Shown: in pieces, positions 1 to 7,922 of the stretch
Numbering within the stretch: position 1 is the stretch's first letter
How the letters are laid out: every line of letters begins with the position of its first letter
NCBI GenBank assembly: GCA_039190005.1
Contig: JBCCYM010000016.1
Coordinates: 1 to 27,752 of the forward strand
Reading direction: 5' to 3'
Origin: JBCCYM01 sp039190005
Lineage (GTDB): Bacteria; Pseudomonadota; Gammaproteobacteria; UBA12402
DNA: 27,752 nucleotides
Translations under genes and position numbers: made by a program
Notes under the pieces: generated by a model
What the model saw: the letters and a program-made list of their open reading frames with translations, nothing else
Databases searched by the model: none
Told to the model about the DNA's origin: nothing

Positions 1-255
1 CGATCAATTTCTCGGTGACTCATCGTGACTAACTCCCCTGACATCTCTCCCCCTTTTTGGTGTTATGTTTCCTGTGAAATCATAACAAAAAGCGGAAATT
101 TCTATCTTGCTCATACCGGAAATTACTACTTTGCCTCTACAGAAAGTAAGCAATACTTGTAAAATTAGCTAAACATGATACACTTATAGCCGCTTTTTAT
201 GTTTTCAACATGATCGCGCGTAAAAATTAATTTGTAATAAGGTAAGGATTATAAA
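1..255. other. Upstream region of the lipoprotein gene with nested inverted repeats
   Basis: I see no gene here. TGTTATG at 61-67 pairs with CATAACA at 81-87 around a 13-base loop. AAAAAGCGG at 87-95 is matched exactly in inverted orientation by CCGCTTTTT at 190-198. The first hairpin is AT-rich and lacks a following T-run, so it is a poor candidate for a classical terminator. A weak promoter-like pair (TTGTAA at 157-162, TACACT at 179-184, 16-base spacer) could serve the downstream gene. Shine-Dalgarno AAGGA at 244-248 precedes the ATG at 256 by 7 bases. Confidence 0.4.
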
Positions 256-3200
256 ATGTTACGATGTTTATCACGATTATTGATCAGACTTTCAGGTATC
301 GTTTTAATACTACTGTTAGTATTGCTGAGTGGCTGTTCTGGTCCTGCTGACCCTTTAGCTGGTATACGAGTTGTTTCCAATATCCCTGATGTTTTTGGCA
401 TTAATAAAGCACAAGAGGTGGATGTATCACTGACAACAACGCAGTCCGCTGCTTTATTTGGCGCAAACAGCAGTAAACTAGGAATTAACAACGCAAACGC
501 GTCTTACCCGGTGAGTATTGTCGATACAAGTACCGATACACCCATTGTGTGCACACCCAATGTCGCGACTATCCAGGTAAATGCGACCTCGCCTACGGTG
601 TTTAGCTGTATCGCTAAATCTAATGATCCCAATTTTACTGATCAAATCCATACCCTGCATATTTTAGTCGCTAACCGAGTTTTGGCGACTAAACAAGTGA
701 CCGTGTCTAAATTTACTGTGATGGGTAAGGTCACACGAGCGTTACCGACCATTCTCGAGAACAGCATAACGTATCGTGTCAGTATGATTTTCACCAATCT
801 TAATCAGCGATTTGCCATTAGTGGTGTCAATATAAGCAAAAGCTTACCCGAAGGTTTCAGCGAAACATCCAATACCTGTGGTAGCACCTTGGCTGCTCTG
901 AGCAGTTGTCAGGTTAATGGTACCTATAACGCGCCAGATACTGCCACCGGTCCGATTTCTGTTGATTATACCTTGTCTTACGCGGAAGGAGCGGATGTTT
1001 CCTTAAACACAACAGCAAGTCGTGTAACCGATGTGAGTGTTGTTGGGAGTGTCGTCACACCACTGCCACAGAATATTGAAAAAGACACCTCATACCCGGT
1101 TACGTTTAAGTTTAGCAATATGAATCAGAGTTTTCCAGCTAGTCAGATTAGTTTAACAAGTGCGCCATCAGGGTTTGTTGAAACATCGAATGATTGTAAG
1201 CTGCCTTGTAGTATTACACAGTCTTATTCATGTTTAGATCCAACAGAAATTATTTTGGCGCCATCAAGTTCTTGTACCATCAATGGTATTTATACGCCAA
1301 CGGTAACTTCAGGATCCGTCTCTATTGGTTATACGTTGTCATACAATAGTGGTGAAGATGAGCGTGAATCTGTCGCAGTAACAACAACCAGTAACGTCAT
1401 TGATGTTGATATAGCTGGCGAAGTCACTCAAGCTTTGCCGCCAAATATTCTGCAGGGGCAATCTTATCAGGTGACCTTTAGGTTTACCAATGATAACCTA
1501 AACTTGCCAGCAACAGGATTGGTTTTAGCCGGTAATCATACAGGTTTTACCGAAACTCAAAATACTTGTGGTAGTACTCTGGCGCCAAACAGTAGTTGCG
1601 AGATAACGGGTGAGTATACCTCACCAATGACATCTGGTCCGGTGACACTGAGCTGTACGCTTACTTACGATCAAGGTGCAGATCTGACCCTGTTCACTAA
1701 CAGCAATGTGCTGCCACCCGCGGATCCGGCTGTGATTACAGGTGAGGTCACCGGCAGTTTACCACCTATTTTACAATCGGGCGATCATTACCCGGTTACT
1801 TTTACTTTCACCAATACGGGTGAGTCAACGGCAACTGGCATCGCTACGAGTGGTGCGCCGCTCTTCTTTTATCAAGCTTCTAATGACTGCGTGGGATCGT
1901 TGGCAGCAAATCAAAGTTGTACTATTACCGGGTTTTACACACCTTTTCCAACTTCCGGGCCTGTTTCAGTTAATTATACCTTATCTTACGACCAAGGTGC
2001 CAATGTGTCCTTAACAAGCGGTGGTGAAGTGTTGACACAGCGTGCTTATATTGCCAATAGTGGCATCAATAGTATTTTTGTATGTAGCACACAGAATTGG
2101 GCAACGTCACAAACGCTTAATATAGGGAACAATGCTTCAGATAGTTTACAAGACTTGATCTTCAATACTATTGGTTCCGATCAAGGATTTATAGGTGTTA
2201 GTTTAGATAGTGATAGTGGGATCTATAACTATGATGATATTTCTAACACCTGGGGCGCATTGCAGAGTTCCGCGACTAATCTTTGGGCGATTACCCAAGG
2301 TGATGATGGTAAAATGGTAGCAGTGGGTAGTGGTAGTAATTTTTCTGGTACTATTTCCTATAACGATCCTAATATTAATTCAACATGGACGCAAAATACA
2401 AATTTTCCAGCAGGTCGTTACTTTTCAGTCGCGTATGGCAATAACACTTATGTTGCCGTTGGTCAGCCTTTAGTTACCGGCAATTCAGGTATTATTACCA
2501 CAAGTGATCCAAATGCGACTTGGACTGATCAAACAAAACCTTCTGACGCCGAAACGCCACTTAGAGTCACTTACAGTCCTGATAGCGATCAGTTTTATAC
2601 GTTGGTTTCTACTGGCTCCACCTCTTCAGATAATCGCATTCTTTATTCAAACGTGCCATATACTGATTGGCAATCTGTGACAGGCTCAGATACTAGCACA
2701 CTATCTAGAGCTGATATCGCATCGGGTAATGGTCTTGTTGTCATTGCGGGCATAGCTGATTTTTCAGCGCGTATTTTGGGTTTTACTGAAACCTGTCTTA
2801 ATCAATCAAGTAATTATTGTGAAAACTTTAATAATTGGCAGACCTGGAAAGATGAATTCGCGACACCCGCGCTAGTTTTCGGAAATCTTAAATATGGCGA
2901 TAATATTTTTCTGTTAGGGGCAAGTAATAATTTCTTCATTACCGGGTTAACTAATAATATCTATATGTCATTCGATGGCGTACATTGGGCGGGGCAGAGT
3001 GGCAACGGGGTTAATGTAAACACGGTTGCCTATAATGAGAATCCCACGGATTCGAGTAAAGCACTGATTGCAATAGGTCGTGATAGCAATTTCAGTGGTG
3101 CATTCACTACCTCGCCACGTATTGGTACACTGTCATCATGTACAATTGATGCAGGGATTTCTCCAAGTACACCAACAGATGTGGTATTGAATCCATCATT

Positions 3201-3930
3201 GGCAAAAGCCTATATTACTAATGCTGGCAATAATACTGTCAGTCGGTGTGACGTGAATTCGATGACTGGCTTTTTATCCAATTGTGTTGCTACCGGCAGT
3301 GGTTTTAGTAGCCCGCAGAGTATCGTGTTGTATAATAGTATTAATAAAGCGTATATTGTTAATGGCAGCAATAGTACTGTCAGTGTGTGTGACATGAATA
3401 GTAGCACTGGCGCTTTATCTAATTGCCAGTCTACCGGCAGTGGGTTCAGTAACCCGAGAAGTATTGTATTATATCAGAATACTCTTGTGAATAAAGCTTA
3501 CGTGACCAATATCGGCAACAATTCAGTGAGTGTATGTGATGTCAATGATGTAAGTGGCGCGTTGACAAACTGTATATCCACTGGCAGTAATTTCAATGTG
3601 CCCCAAGGACTCGCCTTATTTATGAATGACACGTTGCAACTTTATCGGGCATATATTGCCAATACCGGTGACAATACTATTACCATGTGTAAGGTGGATG
3701 AAACCACTGGTGCTTTTTTTGATTGTCAAAACACCGGCAGTGGTTTCAACTTTAGCAACCCCAATCGTATTGCCATTAGACCTAAAGTAGGTAAAGTCTA
3801 TGTACTACCAACTAGTGGCAGTGATACGGTATTATGTGACATTAATGCCAGTACCGGTGATTTATCTAACTGTGAATCTTTTCCTTTAATCGGCGCGAGT
3901 AGTCCTCGAGGCATGACTATTTTAGAGTAA
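256..3930 (+). CDS. Large surface lipoprotein with Ig-like repeats and YVTN-type beta-propeller repeats
   Basis: This 1224-residue protein begins with a basic, hydrophobic signal peptide ending in lipobox LSGC with Cys27, so it is probably lipid-anchored in the outer membrane. Four related Ig-like, all-beta repeats follow at about 153-258, 260-384, 386-488 and 493-595. They share the pattern G-V-T-x-x-LP, F-x-F-T-N, GF-x-ET-x-N-x-C, SSC-x-I-x-G-x-Y and YTLSY-x-x-GA, including conserved Cys pairs. A single propeller-like motif AYIANSG (597-603) is followed by a BNR/sialidase-like region with repeats such as VAYGNNTYVAVG. The C-terminus has five repeats of about 48 residues (starts near 984, 1031, 1080, 1131, 1180) of the type KAYITNAGNNTVSRCDVN, resembling YVTN/lactonase-like propeller blades. 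No enzyme active site is recognisable. Surface adhesion or polymer binding is an inference. It has its own leader and is not visibly cotranscribed with nnrE. Confidence 0.8.
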   Translation: MLRCLSRLLIRLSGIVLILLLVLLSGCSGPADPLAGIRVVSNIPDVFGINKAQEVDVSLTTTQSAALFGANSSKLGINNANASYPVSIVDTSTDTPIVCTPNVATIQVNATSPTVFSCIAKSNDPNFTDQIHTLHILVANRVLATKQVTVSKFTVMGKVTRALPTILENSITYRVSMIFTNLNQRFAISGVNISKSLPEGFSETSNTCGSTLAALSSCQVNGTYNAPDTATGPISVDYTLSYAEGADVSLNTTASRVTDVSVVGSVVTPLPQNIEKDTSYPVTFKFSNMNQSFPASQISLTSAPSGFVETSNDCKLPCSITQSYSCLDPTEIILAPSSSCTINGIYTPTVTSGSVSIGYTLSYNSGEDERESVAVTTTSNVIDVDIAGEVTQALPPNILQGQSYQVTFRFTNDNLNLPATGLVLAGNHTGFTETQNTCGSTLAPNSSCEITGEYTSPMTSGPVTLSCTLTYDQGADLTLFTNSNVLPPADPAVITGEVTGSLPPILQSGDHYPVTFTFTNTGESTATGIATSGAPLFFYQASNDCVGSLAANQSCTITGFYTPFPTSGPVSVNYTLSYDQGANVSLTSGGEVLTQRAYIANSGINSIFVCSTQNWATSQTLNIGNNASDSLQDLIFNTIGSDQGFIGVSLDSDSGIYNYDDISNTWGALQSSATNLWAITQGDDGKMVAVGSGSNFSGTISYNDPNINSTWTQNTNFPAGRYFSVAYGNNTYVAVGQPLVTGNSGIITTSDPNATWTDQTKPSDAETPLRVTYSPDSDQFYTLVSTGSTSSDNRILYSNVPYTDWQSVTGSDTSTLSRADIASGNGLVVIAGIADFSARILGFTETCLNQSSNYCENFNNWQTWKDEFATPALVFGNLKYGDNIFLLGASNNFFITGLTNNIYMSFDGVHWAGQSGNGVNVNTVAYNENPTDSSKALIAIGRDSNFSGAFTTSPRIGTLSSCTIDAGISPSTPTDVVLNPSLAKAYITNAGNNTVSRCDVNSMTGFLSNCVATGSGFSSPQSIVLYNSINKAYIVNGSNSTVSVCDMNSSTGALSNCQSTGSGFSNPRSIVLYQNTLVNKAYVTNIGNNSVSVCDVNDVSGALTNCISTGSNFNVPQGLALFMNDTLQLYRAYIANTGDNTITMCKVDETTGAFFDCQNTGSGFNFSNPNRIAIRPKVGKVYVLPTSGSDTVLCDINASTGDLSNCESFPLIGASSPRGMTILE

Positions 3931-3998
3931 AAAATCGCTCTCGCTTGCAACTTGCATTGTCAAGTGTGATGGGTGTATATTAAGCATAAGCTTATTTT

Positions 3999-4128
3999 AA
4001 CTTTAAAACCGCGGTTGGCGGCAAGACGCGGTCCCTGAGCCTGCTTGCCCTGAGCTTGCTAGCCTTGAGCTTGTCGAAGGGTCGAAGGGTTGCGCTATCG
4101 CTTGGCGATCAATTGTGGTTTTAAGGTT
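3999..4128. repeat. Inverted-repeat-bounded spacer element (MITE- or REP-like)
   Basis: AACTTTAAAACC at 3999-4010 and GGTTTTAAGGTT at 4117-4128 are inverted copies matching at 11 of 12 bases, with weaker complementarity continuing inward. The interior holds a 15-base tandem repeat and a REP-like sequence. I could not see a clear target-site duplication, so mobility is not shown. It fills most of the gap between the lipoprotein gene and nnrE. Confidence 0.5.
4034..4078 (+). repeat. Three tandem 15-base repeats, CCTGAGCnTGCTnGC type
   Basis: Copies lie at 4034-4048 (CCTGAGCCTGCTTGC), 4049-4063 (CCTGAGCTTGCTAGC) and 4064-4078 (CTTGAGCTTGTCGAA). The last copy runs into GGG and forms most of the GAGCTTGTCGAAGG motif that recurs at 27435-27448. 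That recurrence indicates a dispersed genomic repeat family rather than a gene-specific regulatory site. Confidence 0.6.
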
Positions 4129-4150
4129 TAATCACTTAGACTAGAGAGTC

Positions 4151-4780
4151 ATGATACTCACCTGTGAAAAAGAACATATTCGCTTGCTCGAACAACAAGC
4201 CATTGCCGAAGGTATCAGTGGCGATGAGATGATGCTTCGCGCCGGTAAAGCGGCGTTGAATTGTCTACAACACCATTGGCCGCGAGCAAAATCAGTCGCA
4301 GTTTTTTGTGGTGGTGGTAATAACGGTGGTGATGGTTATGTCTTGGCACGTCTGGCGCGGCAAGCTGGTCTGGATGTGATTGTTTACGCGCTTGGTGATA
4401 CCGATAAACTGAAAGATGAAGCCAAACACGCGTATCAGGCTTGCTTGGAAGTCGGCGTTGATATACAAGCATTTGTCGCCGACACGCCCATTAGCGCGGA
4501 TATTATTGTTGACGCTTTACTCGGCATTGGTGTGGCAGGTAGAATGCGTCCTAACTATAAACGCGCTATAAGTGTTATCAATGCGGCTAATACACCTGTG
4601 CTGGCAATTGATTTACCCTCTGGTTTGGAGGCTGATAAAGGTCGAGTGATGGATTGCGCGGTTAAAGCAAACAAAACCATTACTTTTATCGCGCTGAAAA
4701 CCGGTTTAATGACAGAGGAAGGTAAGCAGTATGCCGGTGAAGTCATTTACAACGATCTAGATTTACCCACCTTGAAATAA
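4151..4780 (+). CDS. nnrE: NAD(P)H-hydrate epimerase
   Basis: This cytosolic metabolite-repair enzyme epimerises the R and S forms of damaged, hydrated NAD(P)H so that the partner dehydratase can restore it. The 209 residues cover the YjeF N-terminal domain: an initial helix with EMMLRAG (26-32), the nucleotide-binding loop CGGGNNGGDGY (53-63), DALLGIG (121-127, with the expected catalytic Asp) and DLPSGL (154-159). In many bacteria this domain is fused to the dehydratase. Here the two are separate genes 7 bases apart. No strong Shine-Dalgarno precedes the ATG, but the N-terminus fits the family. The gene starts an operon with nnrD and tsaE. Confidence 0.93.
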   Translation: MILTCEKEHIRLLEQQAIAEGISGDEMMLRAGKAALNCLQHHWPRAKSVAVFCGGGNNGGDGYVLARLARQAGLDVIVYALGDTDKLKDEAKHAYQACLEVGVDIQAFVADTPISADIIVDALLGIGVAGRMRPNYKRAISVINAANTPVLAIDLPSGLEADKGRVMDCAVKANKTITFIALKTGLMTEEGKQYAGEVIYNDLDLPTLK

Positions 4781-4787
4781 ATACATT

Positions 4788-5600
4788 ATGAAACTGTCCG
4801 ATTATCATCATCTATTAAAACCGCGTTCAAAACAATCACATAAAGGTGATTTTGGTCATGTGCTAATTGTCGGTGGTGGGATTGGTTTTAGTGGCGCGCC
4901 GCGTCTTGCCGCTATGGCGGCGGCGCGGGTTGGCGCCGGTTTGATTACCATTGCCACACATCCCAATCACAGCGCGTTGATGACCATGACGCGACCGGAA
5001 TTAATGAGTCATCCGGTTGAAACTGACCAACAGTTACAAGCACTTATTAATAAAGCCACTGTGATCGCGGTTGGCCCGGGCTTGGGTGTTTCCGATTGGG
5101 CGCGATTATTGTTGGCTACCGTCTTACGGCAGTCAAAGCCGATGATTATTGACGCGGATGGGTTAAACTTGATAGCCCGTCAGCCGGCACGACATTATGA
5201 CCATGCTATTTTAACACCGCATCCCGGTGAAGCGGCAAGATTGCTCGATTGTACCACTGAGCGGATTCAAGCTGACAGGCAACAGGCGATACAACAATTG
5301 TGGCAGCGTTATCAGGCAGTCACTGTTCTCAAAGGCGCTAATACCTTGGTGATTGATGAGCAGGAACGCGTGAATACTTGTGAAGATGGCAATCCAGGCA
5401 TGGCTTCCGGTGGCATGGGCGATTTGCTAACCGGTGTTATTGCCGGTTTAGTAGCGCAAGGCTTATCTTTGGGTGACGCGGCAAACTGTGGTGTTTGTTT
5501 ACACGCCAGAGCCGGTGATCTTGCCGCCGCGGAAAAAGGTCAGCGTGGTTTGCTGGCTACCGATTTATTAGCGTATATTCAAAAACTAGTTAACCCATGA
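4788..5600 (+). CDS. nnrD: ADP/ATP-dependent (S)-NAD(P)H-hydrate dehydratase
   Basis: This enzyme dehydrates S-NAD(P)HX back to NAD(P)H at the expense of ADP or ATP, using the product of nnrE upstream. The 270-residue ribokinase-like protein shows the full motif set: HKGDFGHVLIVGGG (18-31), GPGLG (96-100), DADGLN (122-127), TPHPGE (143-148), the KG pair at 182-183 and NPGMASGGMGDLLTG (202-216), which contains the catalytic Asp. It corresponds to the C-terminal half of fused YjeF/Nnr proteins. Its stop overlaps the tsaE start (ATGA at 5597-5600), so translation is probably coupled. Confidence 0.95.
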   Translation: MKLSDYHHLLKPRSKQSHKGDFGHVLIVGGGIGFSGAPRLAAMAAARVGAGLITIATHPNHSALMTMTRPELMSHPVETDQQLQALINKATVIAVGPGLGVSDWARLLLATVLRQSKPMIIDADGLNLIARQPARHYDHAILTPHPGEAARLLDCTTERIQADRQQAIQQLWQRYQAVTVLKGANTLVIDEQERVNTCEDGNPGMASGGMGDLLTGVIAGLVAQGLSLGDAANCGVCLHARAGDLAAAEKGQRGLLATDLLAYIQKLVNP

Positions 5601-6058
5601 TTGAAAATCAGTTGCGTTTGCGCGATGAATCGCGAACATTAGCATTAGGACGATGTTTGGCAAAAGTAATATCCGGTGGTGATATTATTTTTTTATCAGG
5701 ACCATTGGGCGCGGGCAAGACAAGCTTGGTGCGAGGATGTTTAACTGGATTAGGTTATCAAGGTTTGGTTAAAAGTCCCACCTATACTTTAGTTGAAAGC
5801 TATAATATCGCCGAAAACACAATCCATCATTTTGATTTATACCGCTTGAAATCGTCGGATGAATTGGAAATGATAGGTATCCGTGATTATTTTAGCTCTA
5901 CAGCGATTTGCATGATTGAATGGCCTGAACGTGCAACTGAAGTACTGCCTCGACCGACGGCACAATTTAATTTTACCATTGACGGTGAACAGCGCCTTGT
6001 GGAGTTGCAAACATCATCACCAGTACTGTGGCAAGTTATGAATAGCATGTCCTGTTAA
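5597..6058 (+). CDS. tsaE: tRNA threonylcarbamoyladenosine biosynthesis ATPase TsaE
   Basis: TsaE is the ATPase of the TsaBDE complex that puts the t6A modification on adenosine 37 of ANN-decoding tRNAs, usually an essential function. The 153 residues show a Walker A motif GPLGAGKTS (35-43), the family motif SPTYTLVESY (60-69), HFDLYRL (78-84) and IEWPER (107-112). Length is normal for the family. It overlaps nnrD by four bases. In many gammaproteobacteria amiB and mutL follow this pair. Here a non-coding gap and response regulators follow instead. Confidence 0.95.
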   Translation: MIENQLRLRDESRTLALGRCLAKVISGGDIIFLSGPLGAGKTSLVRGCLTGLGYQGLVKSPTYTLVESYNIAENTIHHFDLYRLKSSDELEMIGIRDYFSSTAICMIEWPERATEVLPRPTAQFNFTIDGEQRLVELQTSSPVLWQVMNSMSC

Positions 6059-6164
6059 TTTTATCTGGTTTATAGCATTTACCTAATTGTCTTTTCCGCG
6101 CGCGATTGCTCACAATTCAAACAGATGTAATTTTTAGGGTGTAAAAATCCAGGAAAAATCACCT

Positions 6165-6182
6165 ATTCAAAATAAGTTTCAA
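6165..6182 (-). promoter_or_regulatory. Candidate regulator site, TTGAAAC-n3-TTTTGAAT
   Basis: Read on the minus strand this is TTGAAACTTATTTTGAAT, a repeat of TTGAA with 12-base spacing. It closely resembles TTGAAACAATTTTGAAA at 22532-22548 in the divergent T6SS promoter region. OmpR-family regulators usually bind such direct repeats. In AT-rich DNA this could be chance, so it is a candidate only. Confidence 0.25.
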
Positions 6183-6248
6183 TCACGTTACATTATTTTC
6201 GTTTTGGGAAAATCAAGCAGTTTATCGCCAAAAAAACAAACAATAAAA

Positions 6249-6278
6249 TTGATAAACACATATATTGATAAATATATA
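6249..6278 (+). promoter_or_regulatory. Possible sigma-70-type promoter for the response regulator pair
   Basis: TTGATA (6249-6254) matches the -35 consensus at five of six bases. TATATA (6273-6278) is a plausible -10 after an 18-base spacer. It lies about 125 bases before the ATG at 6403. The surrounding sequence is so AT-rich that other -10-like hexamers exist. Confidence 0.3.
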
Positions 6279-6402
6279 TAAAAAGCTTGATGGAAATAAG
6301 TAGCTTGTTTAATAATGTTTGTAGAACTATTAGGATAGTAACACCTATTACAAATTTTATTCACTGCTGGAATAATAATAAAATTTTAAATCAGTGTTCA
6401 CA

Positions 6403-7182
6403 ATGAATTTGCAAAAATCAGTTAATGCCTCCCACCCAATCTTACAAAAACGATCAATTCTTATCATCGACAATGATTTAACGACCATTCAACCAGTACA
6501 AACCTTGTTAGAACACGCCTATTTTGGTGTAAAACTTGTTGCCACTGGTGAAGAAGCAATTGACTGTTTAAATGGTCGCAAATTTGATTTAATTCTTTTA
6601 GAAAAATTACTTGAGCAAGAAGATGGTGTAGAGTTGAGTAAAGCATTACGATGCTATTCATCAGCGCCTATTTTAATGCTCAGCAATATTCATGAAGATA
6701 TTGAACAAATCATCGCCCTGGAGAATGGTATTGATATGTATTTAACTAAACCATTAAATCCGCGTATTTTACTGGCATATGTTCGCGCGATGCTGAGAAT
6801 GGAAAGAACGGTTATAAAACAGCAGTCTGCTCGTCTAGAGGAGCCAGTTTCTGTTGAAGAAATCTGCTATCATTTTGATCACTGGATTTTAAACATTACT
6901 TGTCATATTTTAACGACCAAAACAGGAAGCGTCGTCAACTTAACACCTTCAGAATATAAATTATTAGTTGTATTAATCACCCATCCCAATCGTATATTAT
7001 CGCGTAATCAATTATTAGATTTGATGCAAAGTGATGGCGAATCTTTCGATCGTAGTATTGATGTGACGATGAGTCGGTTACGACATAAATTAGGTAAACC
7101 CAGATGGATTAAAACGATTCGAGCAAATGGTTATTTATTGGATATAGGGGTACGCAAAGCTAATAATAAAAATAAAGCGTGA
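6403..7182 (+). CDS. OmpR-family response regulator with Glu in place of the phosphorylated Asp
   Basis: This is a DNA-binding transcription regulator with an N-terminal receiver domain (about 18-130) and a C-terminal winged helix (about 150-250). Numbered from the ATG at 6403 it has 259 residues; a GTG at 6394 would add three. The acidic pocket (ILIIDND, D23/D25), the conserved Ser in LMLS and TKP (Lys) are present. The phosphoacceptor position in DLILLEKLLEQEDG is Glu67 (codon GAA at 6601-6603), and the usual following Pro is Glu too. Asp-to-Glu changes often mimic phosphorylation, so the protein may be constitutively active or kinase-independent (inference). The winged helix keeps LTPSEYKLLVVL and a normal recognition-helix region. 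It is followed 4 bases later by a second regulator. No histidine kinase is in the window. Neither start has a strong Shine-Dalgarno. Confidence 0.88.
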   Translation: MNLQKSVNASHPILQKRSILIIDNDLTTIQPVQTLLEHAYFGVKLVATGEEAIDCLNGRKFDLILLEKLLEQEDGVELSKALRCYSSAPILMLSNIHEDIEQIIALENGIDMYLTKPLNPRILLAYVRAMLRMERTVIKQQSARLEEPVSVEEICYHFDHWILNITCHILTTKTGSVVNLTPSEYKLLVVLITHPNRILSRNQLLDLMQSDGESFDRSIDVTMSRLRHKLGKPRWIKTIRANGYLLDIGVRKANNKNKA

Positions 7183-7186
7183 GAGT

Positions 7187-7891
7187 ATGAGTGAAATAAA
7201 CCATGTCCTGATCATTGATAATGATATTGAAATGGCTGAGTTCTTGAAAATATTACTAAAACGTCGGGGCTATACGGTTACGGTGTTCACTGAAGATGAC
7301 CAAATTATGTTATTTTTAAAAAGCACACTGGTGTCATTAGTGATAATCGATTTATTGATGCCAAATCTTAATGTTTCAAGATTATGTCAACAGATTAAAG
7401 AAAAATTTTACTTGCCAATTCTCATCTTAACTTATAGTAATCGAGATGAAGATAAAATCATTGCCTTAGAGACACATGCTGATGATTATATCACTAAGCC
7501 ATTCAATTTTAATATTTTGCTTGCTCGCATTAATGCCTTGCTCCGTCGCCGACGTTTGCGCGTGATGGAAGTGTATCATTTTTCAGACTGGCGCTTTGAT
7601 GTAAAAGAACATCAACTTATAAGTCCAAAGGAGGAAAGTATGATATTAAATGCTCAATTGGAAAAATTATTGCTTCTTTTTCTTTCTCGTCCGGGCTATC
7701 TTTACACCCGTGAACATTTGCTTGAAAAGCTTCGAGGGATGAGCACCAGTTTTGAGTTGCGTCGCATAGACAATTTAATCAATCAATTGCGACATATCTT
7801 TTATGCGCATGACCCAAAGCATAAAATTATTGAAACTGTTCGAACGCAGGGGTATCGTTTAAACAGTTTTGTTGATGTGAAAAGACACTGA
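7187..7891 (+). CDS. OmpR-family response regulator with intact phosphorylation site
   Basis: This 234-residue two-domain regulator has a receiver domain at about 5-120 with all canonical residues: D11 and D13 (IIDND), phosphoacceptor D55 (LVIIDLLMP), Thr in LILTYS and Lys in ITKPFN. The C-terminal winged helix (about 128-230) is more divergent than in the upstream regulator but keeps the final hairpin (IIETVRTQGYRL). It starts 4 bases after the stop of the Glu-substituted regulator, so the two are almost certainly cotranscribed. They may be related by an old duplication, since both share IIDND and similar domain spacing. It converges with the T6SS operon, leaving only 31 bases before the tssG stop. 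The signal and partner kinase are unknown. Confidence 0.9.
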   Translation: MSEINHVLIIDNDIEMAEFLKILLKRRGYTVTVFTEDDQIMLFLKSTLVSLVIIDLLMPNLNVSRLCQQIKEKFYLPILILTYSNRDEDKIIALETHADDYITKPFNFNILLARINALLRRRRLRVMEVYHFSDWRFDVKEHQLISPKEESMILNAQLEKLLLLFLSRPGYLYTREHLLEKLRGMSTSFELRRIDNLINQLRHIFYAHDPKHKIIETVRTQGYRLNSFVDVKRH

Positions 7892-7922
7892 GGAAAATAA
7901 CCATAGTGTTATGACATGACGG

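Larger units (their letters stand above)
6059..6402. other. AT-rich intergenic region upstream of the response regulators
   Basis: This stretch of 344 bases holds no ORF I can support and no clear rho-independent terminator for tsaE. It contains the imperfect direct repeat at 6165-6182 and a promoter-like sequence at 6249-6278, both listed separately. The second half is very AT-rich, as expected of a bacterial promoter region. Confidence 0.5.
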
